A stretch of DNA of 64,000 nt from Syntrophaceae bacterium (GTDB taxonomy: Bacteria > Desulfobacterota > Syntrophia > Syntrophales > Smithellaceae). The DNA is taken from the NCBI GenBank assembly GCA_018056765.1, contig JAGPFA010000006.1:17560-81559 (forward strand), written 5' to 3'. Position numbers and translations under genes: made by a program. Every line of letters starts with the position of its first letter. Within the stretch, counting starts at the first letter, position 1. Shown here in pieces: positions 23,653 through 36,125 of the stretch. Below the pieces are notes generated by a model. The model saw only the letters and a list, made by a program, of their open reading frames with translations, made no database searches and was not told the DNA's origin.

Positions 23653-26600
23653 ATGGGCGAATTTAGAAAAAATTTTGGCAGCGTCAGGCAGATACAGGAT
23701 ATCCCCAACTTAATAGAAATACAGACCAGCTCCTATGGGAAATTCCTGCAGGCCGATGTGCCTGTGGCAGGCAGGCGCAACTACGGCCTGCAGGGGGCTT
23801 TTAACAGTGTATTTCCGATCTCTGATTTCAGCGGTAAATGTTCTCTGGAGTTTGTCAGCTACAAGATCGGTGATGTCCGGTACGATGTTAGAGAGTGTAT
23901 ACAAAAAGGAATGACCTATGCCGCTCCGCTGAAGATTGTCGCCCGGCTGGTGGTTTTCGATACGGAAAGATCAGCCGACGGTAAAATTATCCGGGAGCCT
24001 TCCGAAACCAAGCCGATTCGCGACATCAAGGAGCAGGAAATTTATTTCGGCGAAATTCCGCTTATGACCGAAAACGGCACGTTTATCATCAACGGGTCGG
24101 AGCGGGTCATTGTCAGCCAGCTGCACCGTTCGCCCGGCATATTTTTCGACCATGACAAGGGGAAGACCGTCGCCTCCGGCAAGCTGATCTACTCGGCCCG
24201 TATAATCCCCATCAGGGGATCCTGGCTGGATCTGGAATTCGATTCCAAAGATCTGCTTTATGTCCGGATTGACCGTCGCAGGAAAATGCCCGTTACGACC
24301 CTGCTCAAAGCGATGGGGAATTCGACGGAATTTATCCTGAACTATTTTTACAATATTGACAAAATTTCGCTGGAAGGGGATAAAACCTTCTTTTCGGTTG
24401 ATGATTCTCTTTCCGGCCAGAAAGCTCCCGAAGATATCAAGGATCCCAAAACAGACGAGGTGATCGTAAAGCGTGGTCGCAAGTTCACCAAACCTCTGCT
24501 CAGGAAAGTCATGGAAGCGGGGATAGAACGAGTGGCCCTCAAGGAGGCGGAGATTGCCGGAAGAGTCCTTGCTCATAACGTCATTGATCCGGCCACCGGG
24601 GAAGTTCTTTTCCACTGCAATGAAGAGTTGCCCCCAGACGGGCTGGAGACAGCCCGCCAGAAGGGAGTGAAAGAATTGCATTTCATCCAGATTGATGAAG
24701 ATCTGGACAACGCCTCTATCCGCGACACACTACTGACGGATCGCCTCGAGAGCACCGAAGACGCCATCATGGAGATCTACCGGCGGCTGCGGCCGAGCAA
24801 CCCGCCGACGCCGGAGACAGCGGCAAAGTTTTTCAAAAGCCTGTTTTTTGAGGCGGAAACATACGACTTGTCGGATGTCGGCCGGGCAAAAATGAACTAT
24901 AAGCTCGGATTGGACGTGCCGACTGACCTGACCGTGCTCAGAAACGAAGACATTCTGGCCTCCGTCAAATATTTGATTGACCTGAAAAACGGCGTGACCG
25001 ATTGCAGTGTCGACGATATTGACCACTTGGGGAACCGCCGCGTCCGTGCCGTGGGCGAGCTCATTGAGAATCAGTACCGGATCGGGCTTGTACGTATGGA
25101 GCGGGCGATCAAGGAAAAGATGAGTCTGCAGGACATTGAAACAATGATGCCGCACGACCTGATCAATGCCAAGCCCGTTTCGGCGGTGGTCAACGAGTTT
25201 TTTGGGTCAAGTCAGTTGTCCCAGTTCATGGATCAGACGAATCCGCTGTCCGAAATAACGCACAAGCGTCGCCTTTCCGCCCTGGGGCCGGGCGGCCTGA
25301 CGCGTGAACGGGCCGGCTTCGAAGTACGTGACGTTCATCCTACGCATTACGGGCGCATCTGTCCGGTGGAAACGCCGGAAGGTCCGAATATCGGACTGAT
25401 TGTGTCTCTTTCCACCTACGCGCGAGTCAACGAATTCGGCTTCATCGAAACTCCCTATCGCCTTGTCGAAAAAGGCCATGTGCTCGATGATGTAAAATTC
25501 ATGACGGCCATCGAGGAGGAGAATCGGATTATTGCTCCGGCGGACGTGCCGCTTGATAAAAAAGGTAGATTCGAAGAAGGGCTGATTTCCGCCAGAAAGG
25601 GAGAAGATTTTCTGGCGGTGCTGCCCGAAGAAATTCAAATGATGGACGTGGCTCCCAACCAGCTCGTTTCCGTGGCGGCGGCTCTGATTCCGTTTCTGGA
25701 ACACGACGACGCCAACCGTGCGCTGATGGGGTCGAACATGCAACGCCAGGCGGTGCCGCTTTTGTCTCCTGAAGTGCCGGTAGTGGGTACCGGGATGGAG
25801 TCTGTCGTTGCCCGGGACTCAGGGGCCGTTGTTGTGGCCAGGCGCGCCGGCGTGGTCGAAAGCGTGGATGCCTCACGCATTGTGGTGCGCGCCGGAAAAC
25901 CGGAAGAAGACGGTCTGGACACAGGGGTGGATATTTACACTCTGTCCAAGTATCAGCGCTCCAACCAGGACACTTGTTTCAATCAGAAACCAATTGTTGC
26001 GGTCGGTGACCGTGTCCAGAAAAGAGATATTCTGGCCGACGGCCCCGCAACGGATAACGGCGAGCTGGCGCTGGGACGTAACGTCACGGTCGCTTTCATG
26101 TCCTGGGGAGGCTATAACTATGAAGATTCCATTTTGGTCAGTGAAAGGATCGTCAAGGAAGACATCTACACCTCCATCCACATCGAAGAATTTGAAACCA
26201 TGGCCCGTGACACCAAGCTGGGCAAGGAAGAAATAACCCGTGACATTCCGAACGTCGGCGAAGAAGCTCTGCGTAACCTCGATGAGAGCGGGATTGTCCG
26301 CATCGGCGTGTTTGTCAACCAGGGCGATATCCTGGTGGGAAAAATAACGCCCAAGGGGGAAACTCAGCTGTCGGCTGAAGAAAAATTGCTGCGTGCCATT
26401 TTCGGAGAGAAAGCAAGCGATGTGCGCGATACCTCGCTCAGGGTGCCGCCCGGCGTGGAAGGCACGGTCATCGATGCGAAAATTTTCACGCGCAAGGGAG
26501 CCGATAAGGATCTGCGTTCGCAGGCAATCGAAGAGGATGCCATCGCGCAACTGGAAAAAGACCGCGATGACGAAATACGCATTCTGGCGGAGACGGTCAA

Positions 26601-27768
26601 GAAAGATATCACCAAATTGGTGATAGGAAAAACTGCCGCCGGCAGAGTCACAGACGGGAAAAAGAAAACCATCATTAAAAAAGGCGACAAAATCACCAAA
26701 GAGCTCTGGGCGGAGGTGCCTTTCCACAGCTGGCGGGAGATAACGATTGCCGAAAATGACGGTTCAGAAGAAAAACTGGCCAATTTGCTGTCCGTGATGG
26801 AAAGAAAAATTGACTTTGTCAAAGCTCATTTCGAAGAAAAGCTCGAAAAAGTCAAAGCAAGCGACGAGCTGCCGCCCGGTGTGATCAAGATGGTTAAAGT
26901 CTATGTCGCCATAAAAAGAAAGCTGTCCGTTGGTGATAAAATGGCCGGCCGTCACGGAAACAAGGGCGTGCTCTCCAGAATACTGCCGGAAGAGGACATG
27001 CCGTATTTTGCCGACGGCACGGCGGTGGACATCATTCTTAACCCCCTGGGTGTCCCTTCACGTATGAACGTCGGACAGATACTGGAAACCCATCTGGGAT
27101 GGGCGGCCAAATCCATCGGCGAAGGTCTCAATCAGCTTTTGGAGAAAAATAATAATCTTGACGCCGTGAAAAGCGAGCTGAAAAAAACATATTCCACACC
27201 CGACTTTGACGAATTTCTGGAAAAGGCGTCGGCGGGGGAGATCAGACGGTTTGTCGCCAGATTGAAAAAAGGCATGCTGGTTACCAGTCCCGTGTTTGAC
27301 GGCTGTACCGAGCCGCAGATCCGCAAGCTTCTGGACGTGGCCGGCTTGCCCCAGACCGGTCAGTCGATTTTATTTGACGGACGTACCGGGGAGCCTTTCG
27401 AGCAGGAAGTGACGGTCGGCGTGATTTATATGCTCAAGCTGCACCACCTGGTCGACAATAAAATCCATGCCCGTTCCATCGGTCCCTATTCTCTGGTCAC
27501 CCAGCAGCCGCTGGGCGGCAAGGCCCAGTTTGGTGGTCAGCGCCTGGGCGAGATGGAAGTCTGGGCTATGGAAGCCTACGGTGCCTCCTACACGCTGCAG
27601 GAATTTTTAACCGTGAAGTCCGACGACGTGGCGGGAAGAACGAGAATTTACGAATCCATCGTCAAAGGTGAGCATACATTTGAGCCGGGGCTTCCGGAAT
27701 CTTTCAATGTTTTGGTTAAAGAACTCCAGAGCCTCGGATTGGACGTGGAATTGATGGAAGAGGAATAA
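23653..27768 (+). CDS. rpoB: DNA-directed RNA polymerase beta subunit
   Basis: 1371 residues, close to the proteobacterial norm with no large insertion apparent. The rifampicin pocket reads [20 protein letters not shown] followed by [10 protein letters not shown], the wild-type sensitive form at the usual resistance positions. GRHGNKGV and the C-terminal [28 protein letters not shown] block (WAMEAYG here) are present. Only 36 bases separate it from rplL; rpoC follows after 49 bases. Confidence 0.98.
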   Translation: MGEFRKNFGSVRQIQDIPNLIEIQTSSYGKFLQADVPVAGRRNYGLQGAFNSVFPISDFSGKCSLEFVSYKIGDVRYDVRECIQKGMTYAAPLKIVARLVVFDTERSADGKIIREPSETKPIRDIKEQEIYFGEIPLMTENGTFIINGSERVIVSQLHRSPGIFFDHDKGKTVASGKLIYSARIIPIRGSWLDLEFDSKDLLYVRIDRRRKMPVTTLLKAMGNSTEFILNYFYNIDKISLEGDKTFFSVDDSLSGQKAPEDIKDPKTDEVIVKRGRKFTKPLLRKVMEAGIERVALKEAEIAGRVLAHNVIDPATGEVLFHCNEELPPDGLETARQKGVKELHFIQIDEDLDNASIRDTLLTDRLESTEDAIMEIYRRLRPSNPPTPETAAKFFKSLFFEAETYDLSDVGRAKMNYKLGLDVPTDLTVLRNEDILASVKYLIDLKNGVTDCSVDDIDHLGNRRVRAVGELIENQYRIGLVRMERAIKEKMSLQDIETMMPHDLINAKPVSAVVNEFFGSSQLSQFMDQTNPLSEITHKRRLSALGPGGLTRERAGFEVRDVHPTHYGRICPVETPEGPNIGLIVSLSTYARVNEFGFIETPYRLVEKGHVLDDVKFMTAIEEENRIIAPADVPLDKKGRFEEGLISARKGEDFLAVLPEEIQMMDVAPNQLVSVAAALIPFLEHDDANRALMGSNMQRQAVPLLSPEVPVVGTGMESVVARDSGAVVVARRAGVVESVDASRIVVRAGKPEEDGLDTGVDIYTLSKYQRSNQDTCFNQKPIVAVGDRVQKRDILADGPATDNGELALGRNVTVAFMSWGGYNYEDSILVSERIVKEDIYTSIHIEEFETMARDTKLGKEEITRDIPNVGEEALRNLDESGIVRIGVFVNQGDILVGKITPKGETQLSAEEKLLRAIFGEKASDVRDTSLRVPPGVEGTVIDAKIFTRKGADKDLRSQAIEEDAIAQLEKDRDDEIRILAETVKKDITKLVIGKTAAGRVTDGKKKTIIKKGDKITKELWAEVPFHSWREITIAENDGSEEKLANLLSVMERKIDFVKAHFEEKLEKVKASDELPPGVIKMVKVYVAIKRKLSVGDKMAGRHGNKGVLSRILPEEDMPYFADGTAVDIILNPLGVPSRMNVGQILETHLGWAAKSIGEGLNQLLEKNNNLDAVKSELKKTYSTPDFDEFLEKASAGEIRRFVARLKKGMLVTSPVFDGCTEPQIRKLLDVAGLPQTGQSILFDGRTGEPFEQEVTVGVIYMLKLHHLVDNKIHARSIGPYSLVTQQPLGGKAQFGGQRLGEMEVWAMEAYGASYTLQEFLTVKSDDVAGRTRIYESIVKGEHTFEPGLPESFNVLVKELQSLGLDVELMEEE

Positions 27769-27817
27769 TCCCTTCCCATATTGACAACAGCATTTTGTAA
27801 AAAGCAGGAGAAAATCT

Positions 27818-30800
27818 GTGGAAGACGTTTTCAGTTACTTTGAAAAGCCAAAAAATCCGATCAGATTCAGCGCAATTAAAATTTCGATCGCCTCACCGGA
27901 AAAAATCCTTTCCTGGTCAAACGGGGAAGTAAAAAAACCAGAGACGATCAACTACCGTACCTTCAAGCCGGAGCGTGACGGTTTGTTTTGTGCAAAAATA
28001 TTCGGGCCGGTGAAGGATTATGAATGTCTTTGCGGACGCTACAAGCGAATGAAGCATCGTGGCGTGACATGCGAGAAATGCGGCGTGGAAGTCATCCAGT
28101 CCAAGGTACGCCGTGAAAGAATGGGGCACATCACTCTGGCCACGCCGGTTGCGCATATCTGGTTTTTAAAGAGCCTGCCCAGCCGCATCGGCAATGTGAT
28201 GGACCTGACACTCAAAGAACTGGAAAAAGTCCTCTACTTCGAGTCCTGGATTGTGCTCGACCCCAAGGAGACGCCTCTGAAGAAAAAAGAGCTCCTTACT
28301 GACGAAGAATATATTGAGGCGATGGAGCTCTATGGCGAAAAGGGGTTTGTCGCCGGGATTGGCGCGGAGGCGGTACGTCAGCTTCTTGAGGAAATTGATC
28401 TGGAAAAACTATACGACGAACTGCGCTCTGAAATGGAAACATCACTTTCCGAAACGAAGAAGAAAAAAATCGTTAAAAGATTAAAAGTTGTCGAAGCGCT
28501 TCGCAAGTCCGGTAACAAGCCGGAGTGGATGATCCTGACGGTTTTGCCGGTGATTCCCCCGGACCTGCGCCCCCTGGTTCCGTTGGACGGAGGGCGCTTT
28601 GCCACCTCCGATCTTAACGATCTTTATCGCCGTGTGATCAACAGAAACAACCGTTTGAAGAGGCTTCAGGAGCTCAACGCGCCGGAGATCATCATCCGCA
28701 ATGAAAAACGCATGTTGCAGGAAGCGGTGGACGTTTTGTTTGATAACGGACGCCGCGGTCGTGCAATTACGGGCACCAACAAGCGACCGCTCAGGTCTCT
28801 GTCCGACATGCTCAAAGGCAAGCAGGGACGATTCCGGCAGAACCTACTGGGCAAGCGCGTCGATTATTCGGGACGCTCCGTTATTACTGTGGGGCCGGAT
28901 TTAAGGCTCCATCAATGCGGTCTGCCCAAGAAGATGGCACTGGAGCTGTTCAAACCATTTGTTTACAATCGACTGCTCGAAAAAGGTTTTGTGACCACCG
29001 TCAAGAGCGCAAAAAAGATGGTCGAACAGGAAAAATCGGAAGTTTGGGATGCACTGGATGAAGTGGTGCGTGAATATCCGGTTATTCTCAATCGTGCCCC
29101 GACACTGCACCGGCTGGGCATGCAGGCATTTGAACCTGTTTTGATCGAGGGCAAGGCGATTCGCCTTCATCCGCTGGTCTGCACGGCGTTTAACGCTGAC
29201 TTTGACGGAGACCAGATGGCCGTGCACGTTCCCCTGTCTGTAGAGGCGCAAACGGAAGCCAGGGTTCTGATGATGTCCACCAACAATATCCTGTCACCGG
29301 CGAATGGCAAGCCGATTATCATCCCCAGTCAGGACATCGTGTTGGGTATTTACTATCTGACCAGGGCTAAAAAGGACGTCAAGGGCGAGGGCATGATCTT
29401 TTCAGGACCGGAAGAGGTTCGTTACGCTATTGACGCGGGAGCTATCGAGCTTCACGCCCGTATCAAAGTACGCATCGACGGCGAATTGAAAGAAACGACC
29501 GCGGGGCGGATTGTTCTTTACGAGATTATTCCCGAAGAAATCAACTTCGATGTCATCAATAAGTTAATGAACAAAAAGGAACTGGCCAACCTCATTGACC
29601 ATTGTTATCGTTTGTGCGGCGACAAAGCCACGGTTATTCTGGCCGACCGCCTCAAGGATTTGGGCTTCAAATACGCCACCCATTCAGGCCTGTCTTTTGC
29701 CGTGGACAACATGATTATTCCGGAAAATAAAAAGAATATCGTCGGCCAGGCCGATAAAGACGTGCTGAAAATTCAAAAGCAGTACATGGACGGTTTGATT
29801 ACCGATGGTGAACGCTACAATAAAGTTATAGATATCTGGGCTCACGCCACAGAGCGCATTGCCTCTGAAATGCTGGCCGGGATCAGCATGGAAGAAGTAA
29901 CCGGCGCCGACGGAAAAAAACGCACCGTGGAGAGTTTCAACCCCATCTACATGATGGCCGATTCCGGAGCGCGCGGCTCAGGCCAGCAGCTCAGGCAGCT
30001 TGCCGGCATGCGCGGACTCATGGCCAAGCCGTCAGGTGAAATCATTGAAACACCGATTACGGCGAACTTCCGCGAGGGGTTGACTGTACTGCAGTACTTT
30101 ATTTCCACGCACGGCGCCCGCAAGGGACTGGCGGATACTGCCCTCAAGACGGCCAATTCTGGTTATCTGACGCGTCGCCTGGTGGATGTGGCCCAGGACT
30201 GCATCATCACAGAGCGTGATTGTGAAACAATGGACGGCCTTTACGTGTCGGCGCTTATGGAGGGCGGCGAAATAATTGAAACCGCCGGTGAGCGTGTGCT
30301 GGGACGCGTGGCCCTTGAAGATATCCGCGACCCTTTCACGGACGAGGTGATTGTCAAAGCCAACGAAGAGATTGATGAGACATTGGCGGAAAAGATTGAC
30401 CGCGCCGGGATCGAGAGGGTGAATATCCGTTCCGTTCTGACCTGCCGTGCCAAACACGGAGTGTGTTCCATGTGTTACGGCCGCGATCTGGCTCATGGCC
30501 ATCTGGTCAATATCGGTGAAGCGGTCGGCATTGTCGCTGCCCAATCCATCGGCGAACCTGGCACTCAGTTGACCATGAGGACTTTCCATATCGGCGGGAC
30601 AGCGAAATTCGACGAGCACTCCACACTGGAGGCACGTCACGATGGCGTGGTTAAATTTGTCAATCTCAATACAGTAAAAACCAGAGAAAATGATCTGGTC
30701 GTCATGAACCGCCACGGCGAGGTTCATGTTTTAGATGAGCAAAACCGCAGCCGCGGTAAATACACTGTTCCCTACGGTGCGCACCTGAAGGTCAGCGACC

Positions 30801-31918
30801 AAAGTCAGGTAAAGCACGGTCAATTGATTGCCGAGTGGGATCCCTTCTCGATTCCCATTCTTGCCGAAGTTGACGGTACCATCAAGTACGGCGACATCAT
30901 CGAAGGCAAAACAATGAAAGAAGAAGTTGATGAGGTCACCGGGTTGTCACGTAAAGTAATTACAGAATTCAAAGGCGGCGACCTCAGGCCGCGGGTTTCC
31001 ATCAAAGACAGCAAGGGCAGGACGGCAAAGATCCCCGGCACCAATTCTGTAGCCCGTCACCTCCTTTCCGTCGGAGTGAATATTGTGGTTTCAGAAGGTG
31101 AAGAAGTACGCTCCGGCGATATTCTGGCGAAAATACCCCGTGAAACGACAAAAACAAAGGATATTACAGGCGGCTTGCCACGGGTTGCCGAGCTGTTCGA
31201 GGCACGTAAACCGAAGGATTTTGCCGTTATCAGCGAAATTGACGGCACGGTTACTTTCGGCAAAGACGCCAAGGGCAAACGAAAAATTATCGTTACCCCG
31301 GAAATAGGCGAAGAAAAAGAGTATCTGATCGCTAAGGGGAAGCATATCAGTGTTCAGGAAGGCGACCGGGTTACCCCAGGTGATGCGCTGATGGACGGAG
31401 TCAACAATCCCCATGATCTTCTGGCGATCAAAGGGGAAAAAGAACTGGCCAGGTATCTGGTTGATGAGGTGCAGGAAGTCTACCGGTTGCAGGGCGTCAA
31501 AATTAATGATAAACACATGGAGGTTATTGTCCGCCAGATGTTGCGCCGTGTGCGGGTAACCGACCCCGGTGATACTTCTTTTATTTCTGATGAACAGGTC
31601 GAACGTTACCGTTTCCAGGAAGAAAATGACCGTATCATTGCTCAGGGCGGACAGCCTGCGACGGGCGATCCACTGCTTTTGGGGATAACCAAAGCTTCGC
31701 TTTCCACGCAGAGTTTTATTTCCGCAGCCTCTTTCCAGGAGACCACCCGTGTCCTGACGGAAGCCTCTCTGTCGGGTAAGACGGATTACCTGCGCGGTCT
31801 CAAGGAAAACGTCATTATGGGCCGTCTTATTCCCGCAGGGACGGGGCTGGTGATGTATCGCAAGCTGGGTATTAAAACTGAAAACGATGAACTGGAAGAG
31901 ATTACAGAAACAACATAA
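27818..31918 (+). CDS. rpoC: DNA-directed RNA polymerase beta' subunit
   Basis: 1366 residues, starting at GTG behind CAGGAG. N-terminal zinc site [20 protein letters not shown], active-site [12 protein letters not shown] with three Mg-binding Asp residues, bridge helix and trigger-loop regions ([20 protein letters not shown]), and a second zinc cluster around [16 protein letters not shown]. Complete in the window and ends the rif cluster. Confidence 0.98.
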   Translation: MEDVFSYFEKPKNPIRFSAIKISIASPEKILSWSNGEVKKPETINYRTFKPERDGLFCAKIFGPVKDYECLCGRYKRMKHRGVTCEKCGVEVIQSKVRRERMGHITLATPVAHIWFLKSLPSRIGNVMDLTLKELEKVLYFESWIVLDPKETPLKKKELLTDEEYIEAMELYGEKGFVAGIGAEAVRQLLEEIDLEKLYDELRSEMETSLSETKKKKIVKRLKVVEALRKSGNKPEWMILTVLPVIPPDLRPLVPLDGGRFATSDLNDLYRRVINRNNRLKRLQELNAPEIIIRNEKRMLQEAVDVLFDNGRRGRAITGTNKRPLRSLSDMLKGKQGRFRQNLLGKRVDYSGRSVITVGPDLRLHQCGLPKKMALELFKPFVYNRLLEKGFVTTVKSAKKMVEQEKSEVWDALDEVVREYPVILNRAPTLHRLGMQAFEPVLIEGKAIRLHPLVCTAFNADFDGDQMAVHVPLSVEAQTEARVLMMSTNNILSPANGKPIIIPSQDIVLGIYYLTRAKKDVKGEGMIFSGPEEVRYAIDAGAIELHARIKVRIDGELKETTAGRIVLYEIIPEEINFDVINKLMNKKELANLIDHCYRLCGDKATVILADRLKDLGFKYATHSGLSFAVDNMIIPENKKNIVGQADKDVLKIQKQYMDGLITDGERYNKVIDIWAHATERIASEMLAGISMEEVTGADGKKRTVESFNPIYMMADSGARGSGQQLRQLAGMRGLMAKPSGEIIETPITANFREGLTVLQYFISTHGARKGLADTALKTANSGYLTRRLVDVAQDCIITERDCETMDGLYVSALMEGGEIIETAGERVLGRVALEDIRDPFTDEVIVKANEEIDETLAEKIDRAGIERVNIRSVLTCRAKHGVCSMCYGRDLAHGHLVNIGEAVGIVAAQSIGEPGTQLTMRTFHIGGTAKFDEHSTLEARHDGVVKFVNLNTVKTRENDLVVMNRHGEVHVLDEQNRSRGKYTVPYGAHLKVSDQSQVKHGQLIAEWDPFSIPILAEVDGTIKYGDIIEGKTMKEEVDEVTGLSRKVITEFKGGDLRPRVSIKDSKGRTAKIPGTNSVARHLLSVGVNIVVSEGEEVRSGDILAKIPRETTKTKDITGGLPRVAELFEARKPKDFAVISEIDGTVTFGKDAKGKRKIIVTPEIGEEKEYLIAKGKHISVQEGDRVTPGDALMDGVNNPHDLLAIKGEKELARYLVDEVQEVYRLQGVKINDKHMEVIVRQMLRRVRVTDPGDTSFISDEQVERYRFQEENDRIIAQGGQPATGDPLLLGITKASLSTQSFISAASFQETTRVLTEASLSGKTDYLRGLKENVIMGRLIPAGTGLVMYRKLGIKTENDELEEITETT

Positions 31919-31934
31919 AAAAGTAACAATTTGC

Positions 31935-31963
31935 TTGACAGAAACCGCATGAATTGCTAGTTA
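31935..31963 (+). promoter_or_regulatory. Candidate str-operon promoter
   Basis: -35 TTGACA (31935-31940), 17-base spacer, extended -10 TGC-TAGTTA (31955-31963). The -10 is weak but the TGn extension is present. It lies 97 bases downstream of the rpoC start of the gap and 53 bases ahead of rpsL. Confidence 0.5.
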
Positions 31964-32015
31964 CCGTCGATTTGTTGCTGTTTGCAAAATTACAGCAGAT
32001 AGTTCGGGAGGAGAT

Positions 32016-32387
32016 ATGCCGACAATCAGTCAGCTGGTTCGCAATGGAAGAACCAAAATTAAAAGAAAAACGGACGCTCCGGCCCTGGCCGGCTCGCCTC
32101 AGCGCCGCGGGGTTTGCGTAAGGGTTTATACCACAACGCCTAAAAAGCCCAACTCCGCCCTGCGGAAGGTTGCCCGTGTACGCCTGACCAGCGGATACGA
32201 AGTATCCTCCTATATTCCGGGGGTAGGTCATAATTTACAGGAGCACTCGGTGGTGCTGGTACGTGGCGGCCGTGTAAAGGATTTGCCAGGTGTGAGATAT
32301 CATATTGTCAGAGGCACATTAGATGCCGTGGGTGTGGCCGACCGTAAACAGGGACGCTCCAAATACGGTTCGAAGAAGCCAAGTTAA
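32016..32387 (+). CDS. rpsL: 30S ribosomal protein S12
   Basis: 123 residues. [27 protein letters not shown] and [17 protein letters not shown] are standard; the two Lys residues whose change gives streptomycin resistance in E. coli (in PKKPNS and RVKDLPG) are wild type. GGGAGGAG precedes the ATG. First gene of the str run. Confidence 0.97.
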   Translation: MPTISQLVRNGRTKIKRKTDAPALAGSPQRRGVCVRVYTTTPKKPNSALRKVARVRLTSGYEVSSYIPGVGHNLQEHSVVLVRGGRVKDLPGVRYHIVRGTLDAVGVADRKQGRSKYGSKKPS

Positions 32388-32402
32388 ACGAAGGACAGAA
32401 AA

Positions 32403-32873
32403 ATGCCGAGAAGACGAGAGATCGAAAAAAGGGAAATTCTGCCTGATCCCAAATATAACAGCAAGCTGGTGGCAAAATTTGTGAACTCATTGCTCAAGGA
32501 AGGCAAGAAGAGTGTTGCGGAGAGTATTTTATACGGGGCTTTTGATATTATCGAAAAAAGAGTAAAGGAACAGCCGCTGGAGTTTTTTGAAAAGGCGGTG
32601 AACAACGTCAAGCCGCTCATCGAGGTTAAGTCCAGACGTGTCGGCGGTTCGACCTACCAGGTGCCGACGGAAGTGGTACCCGCCCGGCGTACGGCGCTGG
32701 CTATCCGCTGGCTTATTTCCAACGCTCAGGAGAGGACAGAAAAGACAATGCGGGAAAAACTGGCGGCGGAACTGATCGATGCCGCCAATAACCGCGGTGG
32801 AGCCGTCAAGAAGCGCGAAGCAGTCCATAAAATGGCCGAGGCCAATAAGGCGTTCGCTCATTACAGATTTTAA
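32403..32873 (+). CDS. rpsG: 30S ribosomal protein S7
   Basis: 156 residues, [18 protein letters not shown] and the conserved C-terminal [26 protein letters not shown]7 nucleates assembly of the 30S head. In most bacteria fusA follows; here the next gene is tuf, 56 bases on. Confidence 0.97.
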   Translation: MPRRREIEKREILPDPKYNSKLVAKFVNSLLKEGKKSVAESILYGAFDIIEKRVKEQPLEFFEKAVNNVKPLIEVKSRRVGGSTYQVPTEVVPARRTALAIRWLISNAQERTEKTMREKLAAELIDAANNRGGAVKKREAVHKMAEANKAFAHYRF

Positions 32874-32929
32874 GTAATTATTTTAACGACAAGGAAATCA
32901 ACCATTCAAAGTTAAGGAGGAAAGGTGAC

Positions 32930-34123
32930 ATGGCAAAGAAAAAATTTGAAAGGACCAAGCCGCATTTAAATATAGGAACTGTCGGACACGTCGACCACGG
33001 CAAGACAACATTGACTGCCGCTATCACCAAATACCTTGCCAAAAAAGGACAGGCCGAATTCCGTGCCTTTGATTCGATTGACAATGCTCCGGAAGAAAAA
33101 GAACGTGGCGTGACCATCAATATCTCCCATGTGGAGTACGAGACGGATAAAAGGCATTACGCTCATGTGGATTGCCCCGGGCACGCCGACTATATCAAAA
33201 ACATGATTTCCGGCGCCGCCCACATGGACGGAGCAATCCTCGTTGTCGCCGCCTCCGACGGTCCGATGCCGCAGACACGTGAACATATCCTCCTTGCCCG
33301 CCAGGTGCAGGTTCCCTATATTGTAGTTTTTCTGAATAAAGTCGATCTGGTTGATGATCCCGAACTTCTGGATCTGGTCGAACTGGAGCTGCGCGAGCTT
33401 TTGACCCAATACGAATTCCCCGGGGACAAAATTCCCATCATCCGCGGCTCGGCGCTCAAAGCCCTGGAGTCCGAAGATGTGAATTCGCCGGAATCCAAGT
33501 GTATCGGCGAGCTGATGGATGCGGTTGACAGCTACATTCCTGAGCCGAAACGTGAAACAGACAAACCTTTCCTGATGCCGGTCGGTGACGTCTTCACCAT
33601 TTCCGGCCGCGGCACCGTCGTGACGGGGAGAGTTGATCGCGGTATCATCAAGGTCGGTGAGGAAGTTGAAATCATCGGCATCCGCCCGACGATCAAAACT
33701 GTCGTGACGGGTGTGGAAATGTTCCGTAAAACCCTTGATGAGGGGCGTGCCGGTGATGACGTCGGTTTGTTGATCCGCGGTATCAAGCGTGAAGAAGTGG
33801 AAAGAGGCCAGGTTGTCGCCAAGCCCGGTTCCATCACCCCCCATACCAAATTCGAGGCAGCCGTCTACATTCTGACCAAGGAAGAAGGCGGCCGTCACAC
33901 ACCGTTTTTCTCCGGCTACCGTCCCCAGTTTTATTTCCGGACGACCGACGTGACGGGTGTGGCTACCTTGCCCGAAGGCGTCGAGATGGTGATGCCCGGT
34001 GACAACGTGAAGATGACGGTCGAGCTCATTATGCCGATCGCCATGGAAGAACAGCTGCGCTTCGCCATTCGTGAAGGTGGCAGGACAGTGGGTGCCGGTG
34101 TCGTAAGCAGAGTTATCGCATAA
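32930..34123 (+). CDS. tuf: Elongation factor Tu
   Basis: 397 residues. GTP-binding motifs GHVDHGKTT (about 19-27), DCPGHADY (about 81-88) and NKVD (about 136-139), then domains 2 and 3 ([23 protein letters not shown]). AAGGAGG precedes the ATG. It is the only tuf in the window; the second copy that often follows tRNA-Thr(GGT) is absent. It directly follows rpsG with no fusA between. Confidence 0.98.
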   Translation: MAKKKFERTKPHLNIGTVGHVDHGKTTLTAAITKYLAKKGQAEFRAFDSIDNAPEEKERGVTINISHVEYETDKRHYAHVDCPGHADYIKNMISGAAHMDGAILVVAASDGPMPQTREHILLARQVQVPYIVVFLNKVDLVDDPELLDLVELELRELLTQYEFPGDKIPIIRGSALKALESEDVNSPESKCIGELMDAVDSYIPEPKRETDKPFLMPVGDVFTISGRGTVVTGRVDRGIIKVGEEVEIIGIRPTIKTVVTGVEMFRKTLDEGRAGDDVGLLIRGIKREEVERGQVVAKPGSITPHTKFEAAVYILTKEEGGRHTPFFSGYRPQFYFRTTDVTGVATLPEGVEMVMPGDNVKMTVELIMPIAMEEQLRFAIREGGRTVGAGVVSRVIA

Positions 34124-34145
34124 AGAACAGTAGGTTACTTGACCA

Positions 34146-34454
34146 ATGAAAGAACAGAAGATAAGAATTCGCCTCAAAGCTTACGATTACAAACTGCTGG
34201 ATCGTTCTGTAGAGGAAATAGTGGACACGGCAAAGAGGACCGGCGCGCGTGTCGCCGGTCCCATTCCCCTTCCCACGGAAATCAACAAATATTGTGTCAA
34301 CCGATCCCCGCACGTGGATAAAAAATCACGTGAGCAGTTCGAGATTCGCACACACAAAAGACTGATTGATATTGTAGAGCCGACGCAGGCCACGGTGGAT
34401 GCGCTGATGAAGCTGGATCTCTCCGCGGGCGTGGACGTGGAAATAAAAGCGTAG
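34146..34454 (+). CDS. rpsJ: 30S ribosomal protein S10
   Basis: 102 residues: [31 protein letters not shown] and the C-terminal [30 protein letters not shown]10 also pairs with NusB and NusG in antitermination. It follows tuf by 22 bases, joining the str and S10 operons. A hairpin with T-run separates it from rplC. Confidence 0.97.
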   Translation: MKEQKIRIRLKAYDYKLLDRSVEEIVDTAKRTGARVAGPIPLPTEINKYCVNRSPHVDKKSREQFEIRTHKRLIDIVEPTQATVDALMKLDLSAGVDVEIKA

Positions 34455-34473
34455 GTGTCGAATATTTAAGGTG

Positions 34474-34501
34474 AAAGATGGCTTATGGCCGGCCATCTTT
34501 T
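34474..34501 (+). terminator. Hairpin with T-run between rpsJ and rplC (possible attenuator)
   Basis: Perfect 9-bp stem AAAGATGGC (34474-34482) / GCCATCTTT (34492-34500), 9-base loop TTATGGCCG, running into TTTT. Stem strength is modest. Position inside the S10 operon suggests partial termination or regulation rather than a full stop. Confidence 0.6.
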
Positions 34502-34542
34502 ATACATTAGCCGGCCTTATTTGTCAGAAAAGTTGAGTGACA

Positions 34543-35175
34543 ATGAGTAAGGGAATTATAGGAAAAAAATTGGGTATGACCCGTGTGTTTTCCCAGGACG
34601 GAGAAGCCGTCGGTGTAACGGCCGTCGAGGTTGAACCATCGGTCGTCGTGCAGGTAAAGACCAGGGAAAAAGACGGCTACGACGCCATCCAGATCGGCTA
34701 TGGCCGCGTCAAACAAAAAAATGTCACCAAGCCTCGCCAGGGTCATTTCAGTAAGGCGGGAAAAGGTTTCTTTCGTGTATTGAAGGAGCTTCCTGCCGAA
34801 GCGGGGGCTTACCAGCCGGGACAGGAAATTACCCCTGATATTTTTAAGAGCGGTGATTTTGTCGACGTTGTAGGTACCTCCAAGGGCAAGGGGTTCCAGG
34901 GCGTGATGAAAAGGCATGGTTTCGGCGGCGGTCGGGGGTCACACGGCTCGATGTTTCATCGCGCACCCGGTTCCATCGGTGCGAGTGCCAATCCGGCCCG
35001 GGTCTTCAAGGGGGCCAAAATGCCCGGCCAGATGGGCAATGTTCGTAAAACCGTGCAGAATCTGCAGGTCTGGCAGGTACGGCCGGAGCTGAACCTGATG
35101 TTACTCAAAGGCTCGATACCCGGCTCGAAAAACGGCTATGTTCTGATCAGGCAAGCCAGGAAAAAAAGCGTATAA
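34543..35175 (+). CDS. rplC: 50S ribosomal protein L3
   Basis: 210 residues from ATG 34543 (MSKGIIGKKLGMTRVF); a GTG two codons earlier is possible but adds nothing conserved. GFQGVMKRHGFGGGRGSHGS...HRAPGSIGASANPARVFKG is the L3 signature that reaches toward the peptidyl transferase centre. rplD follows after 19 bases. Confidence 0.95.
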   Translation: MSKGIIGKKLGMTRVFSQDGEAVGVTAVEVEPSVVVQVKTREKDGYDAIQIGYGRVKQKNVTKPRQGHFSKAGKGFFRVLKELPAEAGAYQPGQEITPDIFKSGDFVDVVGTSKGKGFQGVMKRHGFGGGRGSHGSMFHRAPGSIGASANPARVFKGAKMPGQMGNVRKTVQNLQVWQVRPELNLMLLKGSIPGSKNGYVLIRQARKKSV

Positions 35176-35194
35176 AGCGGCGGAGTAATTTAAC

Positions 35195-35818
35195 ATGGCA
35201 CGTGCGGATGTTTTTGATATCGAAAAGAATAAGGTCTCTGAAATTGAACTCAGCGACGATGTGTTCGGTGCGGAAGTAAATGAAGCGACGATCTATGATG
35301 TGGTGAAGATGCAGTTGGCCTCACGTCGTTCCGGGACTGCTCAGACAAAAGAGCGTGGTGATGTTCAGGGCGGCGGAAAAAAACCCTGGCGACAAAAGGG
35401 TACAGGACGCGCCCGCGCCGGCACCTCCCGGTCACCGGTCTGGCGGGGCGGAGGCACCGTTTTTGGTCCGCATCCGCGCGACTACGGCTACAGCCTGCCG
35501 AAAAAAGTACGCCGCAGAGCGTTGATTTCCGCTTTAAGCATGAAGTTCAAGGATGAAAAGATGATGATTCTGCGCGATTTTCCCATGGAGCAGATAAGCA
35601 CGAAAATCTTTCAGAACACTGTAGACCGCCTTGGACTGAAAAAGGCGCTTTTTGTGATTGATGAAGAAAACACCATTTTGCTCAAATCGTCCAGAAATAT
35701 CAGGAATATTAAAATGATCCGGTCGGAAGGCATCAATGTTTACGATATCTTGAAGTATGAACATTTGATCCTCCTTGAACCCTCCGTGAAAAAAATCGAG
35801 GGAGCACTGTTGACGTAA
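35195..35818 (+). CDS. rplD: 50S ribosomal protein L4
   Basis: 207 residues. The exit-tunnel loop [36 protein letters not shown] is intact. In E. coli L4 represses the S10 operon by binding its leader; whether it acts on the hairpin between rpsJ and rplC here is unknown. The stop shares one base with the rplW start (TAATG). Confidence 0.97.
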   Translation: MARADVFDIEKNKVSEIELSDDVFGAEVNEATIYDVVKMQLASRRSGTAQTKERGDVQGGGKKPWRQKGTGRARAGTSRSPVWRGGGTVFGPHPRDYGYSLPKKVRRRALISALSMKFKDEKMMILRDFPMEQISTKIFQNTVDRLGLKKALFVIDEENTILLKSSRNIRNIKMIRSEGINVYDILKYEHLILLEPSVKKIEGALLT

Positions 35819-36105
35819 TGGAACTGCATCTGATTATTAAAAAAATATTAATTACGGAAAAGAGCAACCTCGATCGCGAGGTTGCCAACAAGTATCACTT
35901 TCAGGTTGATCCGCGAGCCAACAAAGTTCAGATCACTCAGGCCGTGGAAAAACTCTTCAAAGTAAAAGTAACCGACGTCCGTGTAGCGACTGTTCCGGGT
36001 AAAAAGAAGAGACTTGGAAGAATTGTCGGTCAGAAGAGTGACTGGAAAAAAGCAATTGTAACATTAGCGGAAGGCAATCATATTGACGTTGCCGAAGGCG
36101 TATAA
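35818..36105 (+). CDS. rplW: 50S ribosomal protein L23
   Basis: 95 residues: [32 protein letters not shown]...[24 protein letters not shown]23 sits at the tunnel exit and docks trigger factor and SRP. It overlaps rplD by one base, so coupled translation is expected. Confidence 0.96.
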   Translation: MELHLIIKKILITEKSNLDREVANKYHFQVDPRANKVQITQAVEKLFKVKVTDVRVATVPGKKKRLGRIVGQKSDWKKAIVTLAEGNHIDVAEGV

Positions 36106-36125
36106 ACTGTTTAAGGATTGAGCAG

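Noticed and set aside
32966..34177. 403-codon open frame on the minus strand opposite tuf
   Set aside because: It mirrors the tuf reading frame; composition is His/Asp-rich with no recognisable motif, and tuf is certain.
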